Shown: positions 1 to 6,964 of the stretch, piece after piece
Layout of the letters: every line of letters starts with the position of its first letter
Position numbering within the stretch: the first letter of the stretch is position 1
Source of the DNA: SIG578 sp036311245
GTDB lineage: Bacteria; Bacillota; Clostridia; Oscillospirales; Ruminococcaceae
NCBI GenBank assembly: GCA_036311245.1
Contig: JAXJQH010000132.1
Coordinates: 1-33,663 of the forward strand
Direction of reading: 5' to 3'
Length of the DNA stretch: 33,663 nt
Made by a program: the position numbers and the translations under genes
Notes under the pieces: generated by a model
What the model saw: the letters and a program-made list of their open reading frames with translations, nothing else
Database searches by the model: none
Told to the model about the DNA's origin: nothing

Positions 1-411
1 ATAGGCTTTATTTTTCAGAGCTTTAATTTAATTTCGTCGCTTTCTGCTTTTGAAAATGTGCAGCTCCCGCTTGTTTACAGAGAGATGCCCTTAAAAAATC
101 AAAGGGAGCGGGTGCACAATGCACTGCTCGCTGTTGGAATGCAGGGGCGCGCTCGTCACCTGCCCAGTCAGCTGTCGGGAGGTCAGCAGCAGAGGGTGGC
201 GGTGGCGCGCGCCCTTGCGGGAAATCCGAATGTTATTTTAGCCGATGAGCCAACAGGAAATTTAGATAGAAAAAACAGCCTTGAGGTGCTCTCCATTCTT
301 AGAAATTTAAGCCAAAACAGCAAAACCGTTGTTATGGTAACGCACGATAATTCTATCGCGCAGGCGGCAGACAGAATTATTCGTATTACTGACGGGGAAA
401 TTGACTATTGA
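1..411 (+). CDS. ABC transporter ATP-binding protein, MacB/LolD type (5' truncated)
   Basis: This is the C-terminal part of an ATP-binding subunit; the frame is open from base 1, so the start lies outside the window. A GTG at 58 is internal, because the residues before it (GFIFQSFNLISSLSAFENV) are the Q-loop region typical of LolD/MacB-like ATPases. Visible in order are the Q-loop, the signature LSGGQQQRVAVARAL, Walker B ILADEPTGNLD and the H-loop VTHD. The Walker A motif is missing only because of the window edge. Relatives couple ATP hydrolysis to an FtsX-like permease for lipoprotein or antimicrobial-peptide export. The permease must lie to the left or elsewhere, since the next gene is unrelated and has its own promoter. 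Confidence 0.93.
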   Translation: MGFIFQSFNLISSLSAFENVQLPLVYREMPLKNQRERVHNALLAVGMQGRARHLPSQLSGGQQQRVAVARALAGNPNVILADEPTGNLDRKNSLEVLSILRNLSQNSKTVVMVTHDNSIAQAADRIIRITDGEIDY

Positions 412-429
412 ATATGATTGTGCTATAAT
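401..429 (+). promoter_or_regulatory. sigma-A promoter overlapping the ABC ATPase stop codon
   Basis: TTGACT at 401-406 and TATAAT at 424-429 are separated by 17 bp, with an extended -10 TG at 421-422. The -35 box lies inside the last codons of the ABC ATPase. It should drive the OpgB-like gene starting at 461. Confidence 0.75.
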
Positions 430-460
430 TTATATAACCTATAATGAAAAGAGTTTTTTT

Positions 461-1978
461 ATGCAAGATAATTTTGAGCCGTTTAAATTTGAAACTGGCA
501 AAACAAAAAAATATATAGTATCCCGAATTTTCCTTGCGATTTTTATGTTTATAGGAATTTTGGGATTTTTTTCCGCGCAGTGGTATGATAAGACATACGG
601 AGATGTGGGCGCTGAGTCGGTCATTTTCTCGGTGTTCGCAGGCGTTGGAGGAGTGCAGGAGGGGCTTGTCAACAGCTGGCTTACAAACGGACTTCTGCCC
701 TCTGTTTTTGTGACACTTTTGGGGATATTTGTTCTTCTTTTTCTCCCCTTTTTGCTTTACAAGGGTAGAGACGAGGAAAGATTTGAGCATAGCAGAAGAA
801 TAGCATCGGTGCTTGCCTTTGCGTCTTTTCTGTTTCCTTTTATGTACGCATTTTGTGATATTGGTCTTGATAAGTGGACCTATAATCTCCTTGCCGAAAC
901 AAAAATATATGAAGAGGAATATGTTGAGCCTGATAGTGTAGAGGTGTCGTTTCCCCAAAATAAGCGCAATCTTATCTACATATATCTGGAGTCTATGGAA
1001 ACTACCTTTTTCTCGGAGGAACTTGGCGGAGATTTAAAAGAAAATACTATTCCTGAGCTTTACGAATTGGCGGCAAGCAACACGAATTTTTCGCAAAACT
1101 CAAAGGTTGGCGGTGGTCGCAGCCCTTACGGAACAACCTGGACAATAGGTGCAATGATTTCGCACACGGCAGGAATTCCCATGCGAGCTCCCGTTTCAGT
1201 AAACGCAGCATTTTCACGAAAGTTTTACAATGGCACAACTACAATCAATAACATACTAAAAGAAAATGGATATAATCAGGCTGTAATGGTTGGCTCCGAT
1301 GCACAGTACGGCGGCAGAAAAGAATACTTCCTGCAGCACGGTGTTGACGCGGTTTACGACATAAAAACCGCCTATGACGACGGTATAGTCCCCCGCGGAT
1401 ACTTTCAGTGGTGGGGAATGGAGGATAAACACCTTTTCTCCTACGCAAAACAGAAGCTAACTCAGATGGCAAACAGTAACAAGCCTTTTGCCTTTACACT
1501 GCTTACTGTTGATACTCACCACGTTGATGGGTATAAATGCAGCGAGTGTGATGATAAATTTAAAGAGCAGTATAAAAATGTTCTTGCTTGCAGCTCACGG
1601 CAGGTATCTTCATTTGTAAAGTGGATAAAGCAGCAGGATTTTTATGACAATACCACCATAGTAATTTCAGGCGACCATCCTACTATGGACTATCAGTTTA
1701 TAAAACAAAACACCGAGCAGGAGTATACCCGCCGAATTTATAACTGCTTTATAAACGCAGCGCCGTCGGCAGAAAATTCTAAAAACCGCGAGTTTTCAAG
1801 CTTTGATATGTTCCCCACAACCCTTGCAGCTATGGGTTGCAAAATACAAGGGGAGCGTCTCGGACTTGGCACAAATTTATTCTCGGGCAGCAAAACCTTA
1901 ACCGAAAAATACGGCTATGACTATGTCGAAAGCGAAATTGCAAAACGCTCGGATTACTATAATAGAAAATTTGACTAA
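461..1978 (+). CDS. OpgB/MdoB-like phosphoglycerol transferase, alkaline phosphatase superfamily
   Basis: A 505-residue membrane enzyme. The ATG at 461 is preferred over an upstream TTG at 401, which lies inside the promoter. Hydrophobic segments near residues 20-38, 82-100 and 115-132 precede an extracytoplasmic sulfatase-fold domain from about residue 168. The domain opens with NLIYIYLESMETTFF, whose Glu177 is a likely metal ligand. The GTTWTIGAMISHTAGIP stretch at 224-240 matches the nucleophile region of the OpgB family, with Thr225 the probable nucleophile. Thr/His motifs around 351-354 and GDHP at 404-407 complete the metal site. Family members transfer phosphoglycerol from phosphatidylglycerol to surface glycans or lipoteichoic acid; the acceptor here is unknown. 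The sequence fits OpgB better than canonical LtaS. Confidence 0.85.
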   Translation: MQDNFEPFKFETGKTKKYIVSRIFLAIFMFIGILGFFSAQWYDKTYGDVGAESVIFSVFAGVGGVQEGLVNSWLTNGLLPSVFVTLLGIFVLLFLPFLLYKGRDEERFEHSRRIASVLAFASFLFPFMYAFCDIGLDKWTYNLLAETKIYEEEYVEPDSVEVSFPQNKRNLIYIYLESMETTFFSEELGGDLKENTIPELYELAASNTNFSQNSKVGGGRSPYGTTWTIGAMISHTAGIPMRAPVSVNAAFSRKFYNGTTTINNILKENGYNQAVMVGSDAQYGGRKEYFLQHGVDAVYDIKTAYDDGIVPRGYFQWWGMEDKHLFSYAKQKLTQMANSNKPFAFTLLTVDTHHVDGYKCSECDDKFKEQYKNVLACSSRQVSSFVKWIKQQDFYDNTTIVISGDHPTMDYQFIKQNTEQEYTRRIYNCFINAAPSAENSKNREFSSFDMFPTTLAAMGCKIQGERLGLGTNLFSGSKTLTEKYGYDYVESEIAKRSDYYNRKFD

Positions 1979-1999
1979 ACCGACAAAATATGATAAAAT
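1971..1999 (+). promoter_or_regulatory. sigma-A promoter for degV
   Basis: TTGACT at 1971-1976, a 17-bp spacer and TAAAAT at 1994-1999, with TG at 1991-1992 giving an extended -10. The -35 box contains the first base of the preceding TAA stop, the same compact design as the promoter at 401. Confidence 0.7.
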
Positions 2000-2028
2000 A
2001 AAGTATATTATTTTTAGGAGAGTGCATT

Positions 2029-2889
2029 ATGGCAAAAGTAATTATTACCGCAGACAGTACATGCGACCTTTCCCCAGAACTTGTTTTAAAAAATGAAATT
2101 AAAATAGTTCCTCTTTATATAAATCTTGGAGAAAAATCACTTGCTGATAACGGCGTTGAGATTGTTCCCGATGATATTTATGCCTACGTCGAGGAGACGG
2201 GAAATCTTCCCACAACCTCGGCAAATCCTGTTGGAAACTATGAGGAGTTCTTTAAAGGCTTGGTTGACGAGGGGTATGATGTTGTTCATTTAAATATCAG
2301 CGCGGGATTTTCCTGCACCCATCAGAATGCAAGCCTCGCCGCAGAGGAATTTGAGAATGTATATGTTGTTGATTCCCGAAATCTCTCAACCGGTAGCGGA
2401 CTTTTAGTTTTAGAGGCAGCAGAAATGGCAAAAGAGGGAATGGCTGCGGCTGATATTGCACAAAAACTCAGGGAGCTTGCCCCCAAGGCAGATGCCAGCT
2501 TTGTTATTGACGACCTTACCTACCTTCATAAGGGCGGCAGATGCTCGGCTGTTGCGAAATTTGGTGCAAACCTTCTTAAATTAAAGCCCAGTATTCAGGT
2601 TAAAAACGGAGCAATGGGAGTTTCCAAAAAATACCGCGGAGACTATAGGCTCTGCGTTGAGCAGTATATTAAAGATAAGCTTGCCGATACCGATAGCATT
2701 AACCCTAAAAGGGTTTTCGTTACACATACTAAGTGTGACGACGAGATAGTAAAGCTTGCACTCGATACAGTAAACAGCCTCTTTAAGTTTGATGAGATTA
2801 TTGAAACCACCGCCGGCTGCACTGTTACCACACATTGCGGTCCTGACACACTTGGCGTTCTATTCTTCCGCAAGGAAAATCTTGAATAA
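2029..2889 (+). CDS. DegV family fatty-acid-binding protein
   Basis: A 286-residue cytosolic protein of normal DegV length. The N-terminal motif TADSTCDLSPELV, then TTSANPVGNYEEFF, HLNISAGFSCTHQNA, VVDSRNLSTGSG and YLHKGGRCS are the hallmark segments lining the lipid pocket. In Firmicutes, DegV/FakB proteins hold a fatty acid and, for true FakB, present it to the kinase FakA. No FakA (Dak2 domain) gene is nearby, so FakB function is not shown. The ATG at 2029 follows an AGGAG ribosome binding site at about 2014-2018. The next gene begins 11 bp downstream, so the two are probably co-transcribed. Confidence 0.92.
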   Translation: MAKVIITADSTCDLSPELVLKNEIKIVPLYINLGEKSLADNGVEIVPDDIYAYVEETGNLPTTSANPVGNYEEFFKGLVDEGYDVVHLNISAGFSCTHQNASLAAEEFENVYVVDSRNLSTGSGLLVLEAAEMAKEGMAAADIAQKLRELAPKADASFVIDDLTYLHKGGRCSAVAKFGANLLKLKPSIQVKNGAMGVSKKYRGDYRLCVEQYIKDKLADTDSINPKRVFVTHTKCDDEIVKLALDTVNSLFKFDEIIETTAGCTVTTHCGPDTLGVLFFRKENLE

Positions 2890-2900
2890 AGGTGATAGCG

Positions 2901-3434
2901 TTGTCGCATTTCGAGGAAACAGTTTTATCAAAAGAGATTTTTAGCGGAAAAGTAATTCGTGTTTGTCACGATGATGTGATTTTGGAAAATGGACAGAGCG
3001 CCAAGAGAGAGGTCGTCTATCATAACGGCGGCGTTTGTGTTCTCCCCCTCACAAGAGAGGGCGATGTGCTGTTTGTTCGGCAGTTTCGTTACCCGTATAG
3101 ACAAGAGGTTTTAGAGCTTCCTGCAGGCAAGCTTGAAAAGGGTGAGGACCCTTTAGAGAGCGGAAATCGCGAGCTGCTTGAAGAAGTTGGAGCTACGGCG
3201 AAAAAAATCACCTTTCTTGGAGAGCTTTACCCCTCGCCTGGTTACTGCGCAGAGGTGATTAGCCTCTATCTTGCAGAAGAGCTGTCTTTTACAGAGCAGA
3301 GACTTGACGAGGATGAATTTCTTGATGTTGTAAAAATCCCGCTTTCTGAGGCTGTCAAAATGGTAATGGAAAATAAAATTCCTGATTCCAAAACGCAGAC
3401 TGCGCTTTTAAAAACCTATTTGCTTAAAAAATAA
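2901..3434 (+). CDS. NUDIX hydrolase, ADP-ribose pyrophosphatase type
   Basis: A 177-residue protein with a complete Nudix box at residues 76-98: G-x5-E-x7-RELLEEVGA, with the catalytic REllEE glutamates present. The N-terminal beta-strand region and the FVRQFRYP motif before the box fit ADP-ribose/NDP-sugar pyrophosphatases, which cleave ADP-ribose to AMP and ribose 5-phosphate. The start is taken as TTG at 2901. It has a ribosome binding site AAGGTGAT at 2888-2895 with good spacing, whereas the GTG at 2892 lies inside that site. It follows degV closely and ends at a strong terminator. Confidence 0.9.
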   Translation: MSHFEETVLSKEIFSGKVIRVCHDDVILENGQSAKREVVYHNGGVCVLPLTREGDVLFVRQFRYPYRQEVLELPAGKLEKGEDPLESGNRELLEEVGATAKKITFLGELYPSPGYCAEVISLYLAEELSFTEQRLDEDEFLDVVKIPLSEAVKMVMENKIPDSKTQTALLKTYLLKK

Positions 3435-3440
3435 CACACC

Positions 3441-3468
3441 GCGCCGCCAAATTTGGCGGCGCTTTTTT
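3441..3468 (+). terminator. intrinsic terminator after the NUDIX gene
   Basis: A perfect inverted repeat with 11-nt arms (GCGCCGCCAAA at 3441-3451 and its complement at 3452-3462) is followed by TTTTTT. Confidence 0.9.
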
Positions 3469-3488
3469 GTAAAAAAGCCAAATTTTAG

Positions 3489-3517
3489 TTGACATTAGAC
3501 AACAAAATTGCTATAAT
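3489..3517 (+). promoter_or_regulatory. Perfect-consensus sigma-A promoter for rpsF-ssb-rpsR
   Basis: TTGACA at 3489-3494, a 17-bp spacer and TATAAT at 3512-3517, with TG at 3509-3510 as an extended -10. All elements match consensus, as expected for a ribosomal protein operon. Confidence 0.92.
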
Positions 3518-3523
3518 ATCTAT

Positions 3524-3594
3524 TGTATTGTCGCGTAGTGTGGCAAACATCCTTGCTCCCTACAAGGATAGGGGGCCAAAGTCCAAAAGGAGGT
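3524..3594 (+). promoter_or_regulatory. Structured 5' leader of rpsF, possible pseudoknot
   Basis: About 75 nt lie between the predicted transcript start and rpsF. ATCCTTG (3549-3555) pairs with CAAGGAT (3563-3569). The loop CTCCCTA (3556-3562) is also complementary to TAGGGGG (3569-3575), one G-U pair included. TGGC (3541-3544) can pair with GCCA (3575-3578). This gives a hairpin with a potential loop-to-3'-flank pseudoknot. Autoregulatory S6:S18-binding leaders are known upstream of rpsF, but I do not see their diagnostic CCG bulge, so the identity is open. Confidence 0.45.
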
Positions 3595-3601
3595 GCGCAA
3601 A

Positions 3602-3892
3602 ATGCCGAAGGTAAATGCAAAATATGAGGCCGTTTTGGTTGTAGATAACAGCATCGGCGAAGAGGCTGTAAAGGCCGTCGTTGAAAAGTTTTCTAACCTG
3701 ATTGCCGCAAACGGAACCATCGAAAACACTGATGAGTGGGGCGTTCGCAAGTTCGCTTATCCCATCAATGATATGACTGAGGGCTATTATGTTCTCTTCA
3801 ATTTCGAGAGTGATCCGAAATTCCCTGCAGAGCTCGATCGTGTATGTAATATCACCGATGAGATCCTGCGTTCACTTGTTATCAGCAAGTAA
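3602..3892 (+). CDS. rpsF: 30S ribosomal protein S6
   Basis: A 96-residue protein with the S6 pattern: YEAVLVVDNS at the start, then the central NGTIENTDEWGVRKFAYPI and EGYYVLFNFES. The ATG at 3602 has a near-perfect ribosome binding site, AAAGGAGGTG at 3586-3595; a GTG nine bases upstream lies inside that site and is rejected. S6 pairs with S18 in the platform of the small subunit, and the S18 gene is third in this operon. The order rpsF-ssb-rpsR is the standard bacterial arrangement. Confidence 0.98.
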   Translation: MPKVNAKYEAVLVVDNSIGEEAVKAVVEKFSNLIAANGTIENTDEWGVRKFAYPINDMTEGYYVLFNFESDPKFPAELDRVCNITDEILRSLVISK

Positions 3893-3937
3893 TTAGGTCA
3901 GGGCTGTCAAAAAGCTAAAAATGAAAGGGTGTTTTTT

Positions 3938-4384
3938 GTGATTAACGTAGTTGTGCTGATGGGTAGGCTCACTGCTGACCCCGAGCTGAAGCAAACTGCA
4001 AACGGTACTTCCGTATGCTCATTCAGCATCGCGGTAGATCGTGCTTTTGCCAATAAACAAACGGGGGAGAGACAGGCTGATTTTATCAATATCACTGCCT
4101 GGCGTCAGACCGCTGAGTTTATCTGTAAATATTTCAGAAAAGGCAGCATGATTGCTATAGAAGGCTCCCTTCAAAGCCGTAGCTATGAGGATAAAGAGGG
4201 CAAGAAGAGAACTGCTTATGAAGTTGTTGCCAATAATGTTTCGTTCACCGGCAGCAAGGCTGAGAGCGGCACAAGAGATGCTAATGCAACTCCGTTTGAA
4301 GTGCCTGCAACCGCTTTCTCATCGGGCAGTAACGGAGATTTTGAGGTTATCACCGAACAGGAAGATGACGATCTGCCCTTCTAA
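3938..4384 (+). CDS. ssb: Single-stranded DNA-binding protein
   Basis: A 148-residue SSB. The OB-fold spans roughly residues 1-105, beginning INVVVLMGRLTADPELKQT and including FINITAWRQTAEFICKYFRKG. A low-complexity linker follows, and the acidic tip ends in DDDLPF, the partner-binding tail of bacterial SSB. The GTG at 3938 is chosen because AAAGGGTG at 3924-3931 sits 6 nt upstream as its ribosome binding site. The GTG at 3929 overlaps that site and would add non-family residues. It coats ssDNA during replication and repair and is co-expressed with S6 and S18. Confidence 0.97.
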   Translation: MINVVVLMGRLTADPELKQTANGTSVCSFSIAVDRAFANKQTGERQADFINITAWRQTAEFICKYFRKGSMIAIEGSLQSRSYEDKEGKKRTAYEVVANNVSFTGSKAESGTRDANATPFEVPATAFSSGSNGDFEVITEQEDDDLPF

Positions 4385-4448
4385 TCCGAGAGGACAGCAT
4401 TTTTTGAAAACAATCTGAATTTACAATCAAGAGAAGGAGGTCACTGAA

Positions 4449-4691
4449 ATGGAGAGGACCGAGAGATCGTTCGGCCGCAAGGGTCGTAAAAAGGTTTGTG
4501 CTTTCTGTGTAGACAAAGCAGGAACCGAAATCGATTACAAGGATGTTGCAAAACTCAGAAAATATATTTCTGAGCGCGGCAAGATAGTGCCCAGAAGAGT
4601 AACAGGTACCTGCGCTTATCATCAGCGTCAGGTTACTATCGCTATTAAGCGTGCACGCCATCTGGCACTTCTGCCTTATGTAAACAACTAA
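4449..4691 (+). CDS. rpsR: 30S ribosomal protein S18
   Basis: An 80-residue S18 with the family core: CAFCVDKAGTEIDYKDV, LRKYISERGKIVPRRVTG and the C-terminal QRQVTIAIKRARHLALLPY. The two cysteines near the N-terminus (CAFC) are of the zinc-retaining type found in many Clostridia. The ribosome binding site AAGGAGGT is at 4434-4441. It is the last gene of the operon and is followed directly by a terminator. Confidence 0.98.
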   Translation: MERTERSFGRKGRKKVCAFCVDKAGTEIDYKDVAKLRKYISERGKIVPRRVTGTCAYHQRQVTIAIKRARHLALLPYVNN

Positions 4692-4705
4692 TCAGCTTTA
4701 AAGTA

Positions 4706-4741
4706 AGAGGGCAAAATTCAAAAGGTTTTGCCCTCTTTTTT
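4706..4741 (+). terminator. intrinsic terminator after rpsR
   Basis: AGAGGGCAAAA at 4706-4716 pairs with TTTTGCCCTCT at 4726-4736 and is followed by a T-rich run. Confidence 0.92.
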
Positions 4742-4771
4742 ATAAGAAAACATTTAGCATATTTATTTTTT

Positions 4772-4962
4772 TAGACCGTAAGCGCCAGAATCACAGTAAG
4801 CTATGCTGCTGTGATTGACGAGGTGAGAGGAGTATCGAAAGTTTCGGCGGGTGCCTCTCCGGACCTTGGGTTTTCTAAATAGAAAGCGGCTTGGGTTCGC
4901 AGCATTGCACACAAAGTCCGTGAAATTCGGATCACAAAACGCAATGAACAAAGGGAATACTG
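4772..4962 (+). ncRNA. glmS ribozyme (GlcN6P-activated self-cleaving RNA)
   Basis: The RNA just upstream of glmS carries the conserved glmS ribozyme core. AGCGCCAGAA starts at 4781, giving a predicted cleavage between A4781 and G4782. The P2 hairpin AATCACAG (4789-4796) pairs with CTGTGATT (4808-4815), followed by the core GACGAGGTGAGAGG and ATCGAAAGTTTCGGCGG. The 3' region ends in the conserved AACAAAGGG at about 4947-4954. In this family glucosamine 6-phosphate acts as a coenzyme for cleavage, and the cleaved mRNA is degraded, giving feedback control of GlmS. The exact 3' boundary is approximate. Confidence 0.95.
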
Positions 4963-5098
4963 CTTAGATATCACGAATATTAAAGTAGTAGTTGCAAGAA
5001 TGGGAAAAGTAAAAAAGCATAAAGGGGATTTCCTGCCGCAAATAGGAAATCTGTTTTTTGCGTGGCTTTTTTCACCCTTAGAAAAGGAGTTTTGTGTT

Positions 5099-6919
5099 AT
5101 GTGTGGAATTGTTGGATACATAGGAACAAAAAATGCAAGCGATATATTGATTGAAGGCCTCAGAAAGCTTGAATACCGCGGATATGACTCTGCGGGTATT
5201 GTCGTTGTAGAGGGTGGCAGCGTTGTGCTACGCAAAACAAAGGGTAGACTCGATGATTTGGAAGCTTTTATGGTAAATTCGGGCAGACCCTGTGGAAATT
5301 GCGGAATAGGTCACACCCGCTGGGCTACCCACGGCGAGCCTTCCGATATAAACTCACATCCTCACGCCTGCGGCAGAGTAACTCTTGTTCATAACGGTAT
5401 TATCGAAAACTATATGCAGCTTAAAAAAGAGCTTTCAGATATGGGATATGAGTTCAAATCTCAGACGGATACTGAAACCGTTGCAGTACTGCTTGAAAGC
5501 ATTTATGACGGAGAACCTATAAAGGCAATAGATGAGCTTGTCCGCAAAATCCGCGGTTCTTATGCACTCGCAGTTATTTTTGCCGACCGTCCTGAAACAA
5601 TTTATGCAATTCGCAAGGATAGCCCCTTAATTGTGGGACTTTCTGAAAGTGAAAACTTTATCGCATCTGATATCCCCGCTATCCTTTCGCTCACAAGAAA
5701 ATACTACTTGATGGAAGAAAACGAGATAGCTATTGTCACAAAAGACGAGGTCAAAATCGTTGACCGCGAGGGCGCTCCCATAAAGAAATCCGTTTTTGAG
5801 GCTAATTGGGATATAGAGGCTGCCGAAAAAGGCGGCTACCCCCACTTTATGATAAAGGAAATTTATGAGGAACCCCGTGTTCTGCGCGATACAATTTCTC
5901 CTCATATAGTAGACGGACTTCCCAACCTTAATGTTGATGTGCTTTCGGATGAGCGTATCGGCGGCTTTAAAAAGATACATATTGTTGCCTGTGGAACTGC
6001 TATGCACGCGGGTCTTATAGGAAAAACCGCTATTGAAGCGCTGGCAAGAATACCCGTCGAGGTCAGCATTGCATCTGAATTCAGATATGCAAACCCCATT
6101 TTAGATAAGGATGACCTTGTTGTTATCATCTCTCAGTCAGGCGAAACTGCCGACACACTTGCCGCCCTGCGTCTTGCGCGCCAAAACGGTGTGTTTACAC
6201 TTGCTGTGGTTAATGTAGTCGGCTCGTCTATCGCGAGAGAGGCAGATGCGGCTATTTTCACCGCTGCAGGCCCCGAGATTGCTGTTGCAAGCACAAAGGC
6301 ATATTCGGTTCAGTGCGCAGTTATGTATCTGCTCGCGTTGCGTTTTGCTCTTGTAAACGGCTGTGATAAGGCTACTATTGCTGAAAAAACCGCAACTCTC
6401 GTTAAGATGCCCGAGGTAGTTGAGAAAACCATAGAGTACTTAGACCCTCTCTGCAAACAGCTTGCAAATGAGAATTTAGACACTCAGGACCTTTTCTTTA
6501 TCGGCAGAGGAATGGACTATTCTCTTTCGATGGAAGCCTCACTTAAGCTTAAGGAAATATCCTATATCCATTCAGAGGCATATGCCGCAGGAGAGCTTAA
6601 GCATGGAACTATCTCGCTCGTAACCGATGGTGTTCCCGTTGTCGGTTTTGCAACTCAGCCAAAGCTTCTTGAAAAAATGATAAGCAATGTTAAAGAGGTA
6701 AAGGCTCGCGGCGCCAAGGTTTTCCTTGTAACGAGTGAGGGAATAGAGGTTTCTGAGGATGTTTATGACTTCCTCATTTCCCTCCCCAAAACTGATGAGC
6801 TTTTTACTCCGCTGCTCTTAGCTCCCTTTATTCAGCTCTTCGCTTATCACACTTCGGTTGCCCGTGGCTGCGATGTTGATAAGCCCAGAAACCTTGCAAA
6901 ATCTGTAACTGTTGAATAA
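5099..6919 (+). CDS. glmS: Glutamine-fructose-6-phosphate aminotransferase (isomerizing)
   Basis: A 606-residue enzyme making glucosamine 6-phosphate from fructose 6-phosphate and glutamine, the first step toward UDP-GlcNAc and peptidoglycan. The start is fixed at ATG 5099 because maturation must expose the nucleophile Cys2 (MCGIVGYIG). An in-frame upstream ATG at 5000 would mask it, and AAAGGAG at 5083-5089 supports 5099. The N-terminal class II glutaminase shows RGYDSAG, HTRWATHG and HNGIIENY. Two SIS domains follow (ISQSGETADT, STKAYSVQ, KLKEISYIHSEAYAAGELKHG), ending in KPRNLAKSVTVE. It is controlled by the ribozyme in its leader. Confidence 0.98.
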   Translation: MCGIVGYIGTKNASDILIEGLRKLEYRGYDSAGIVVVEGGSVVLRKTKGRLDDLEAFMVNSGRPCGNCGIGHTRWATHGEPSDINSHPHACGRVTLVHNGIIENYMQLKKELSDMGYEFKSQTDTETVAVLLESIYDGEPIKAIDELVRKIRGSYALAVIFADRPETIYAIRKDSPLIVGLSESENFIASDIPAILSLTRKYYLMEENEIAIVTKDEVKIVDREGAPIKKSVFEANWDIEAAEKGGYPHFMIKEIYEEPRVLRDTISPHIVDGLPNLNVDVLSDERIGGFKKIHIVACGTAMHAGLIGKTAIEALARIPVEVSIASEFRYANPILDKDDLVVIISQSGETADTLAALRLARQNGVFTLAVVNVVGSSIAREADAAIFTAAGPEIAVASTKAYSVQCAVMYLLALRFALVNGCDKATIAEKTATLVKMPEVVEKTIEYLDPLCKQLANENLDTQDLFFIGRGMDYSLSMEASLKLKEISYIHSEAYAAGELKHGTISLVTDGVPVVGFATQPKLLEKMISNVKEVKARGAKVFLVTSEGIEVSEDVYDFLISLPKTDELFTPLLLAPFIQLFAYHTSVARGCDVDKPRNLAKSVTVE

Positions 6920-6925
6920 AAATAA

Positions 6926-6956
6926 AACTCCCGCTGAGATTATCTCAGCGGGAGTT
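6926..6956. terminator. Bidirectional terminator between glmS and the M23 gene
   Basis: AACTCCCGCTGAGA at 6926-6939 pairs with TCTCAGCGGGAGTT at 6943-6956. T-rich runs follow on both strands, so it can end the two convergent genes. Confidence 0.85.
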
Positions 6957-6964
6957 GTTACTTT

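Noticed and set aside
386..958. 190-residue minus-strand reading frame
   Set aside because: It lies antisense to the clear OpgB-like gene, has low-complexity basic composition and no recognisable family.
4801..5235. 144-residue minus-strand reading frame
   Set aside because: It covers the glmS ribozyme and the start of glmS on the other strand and shows no protein family.
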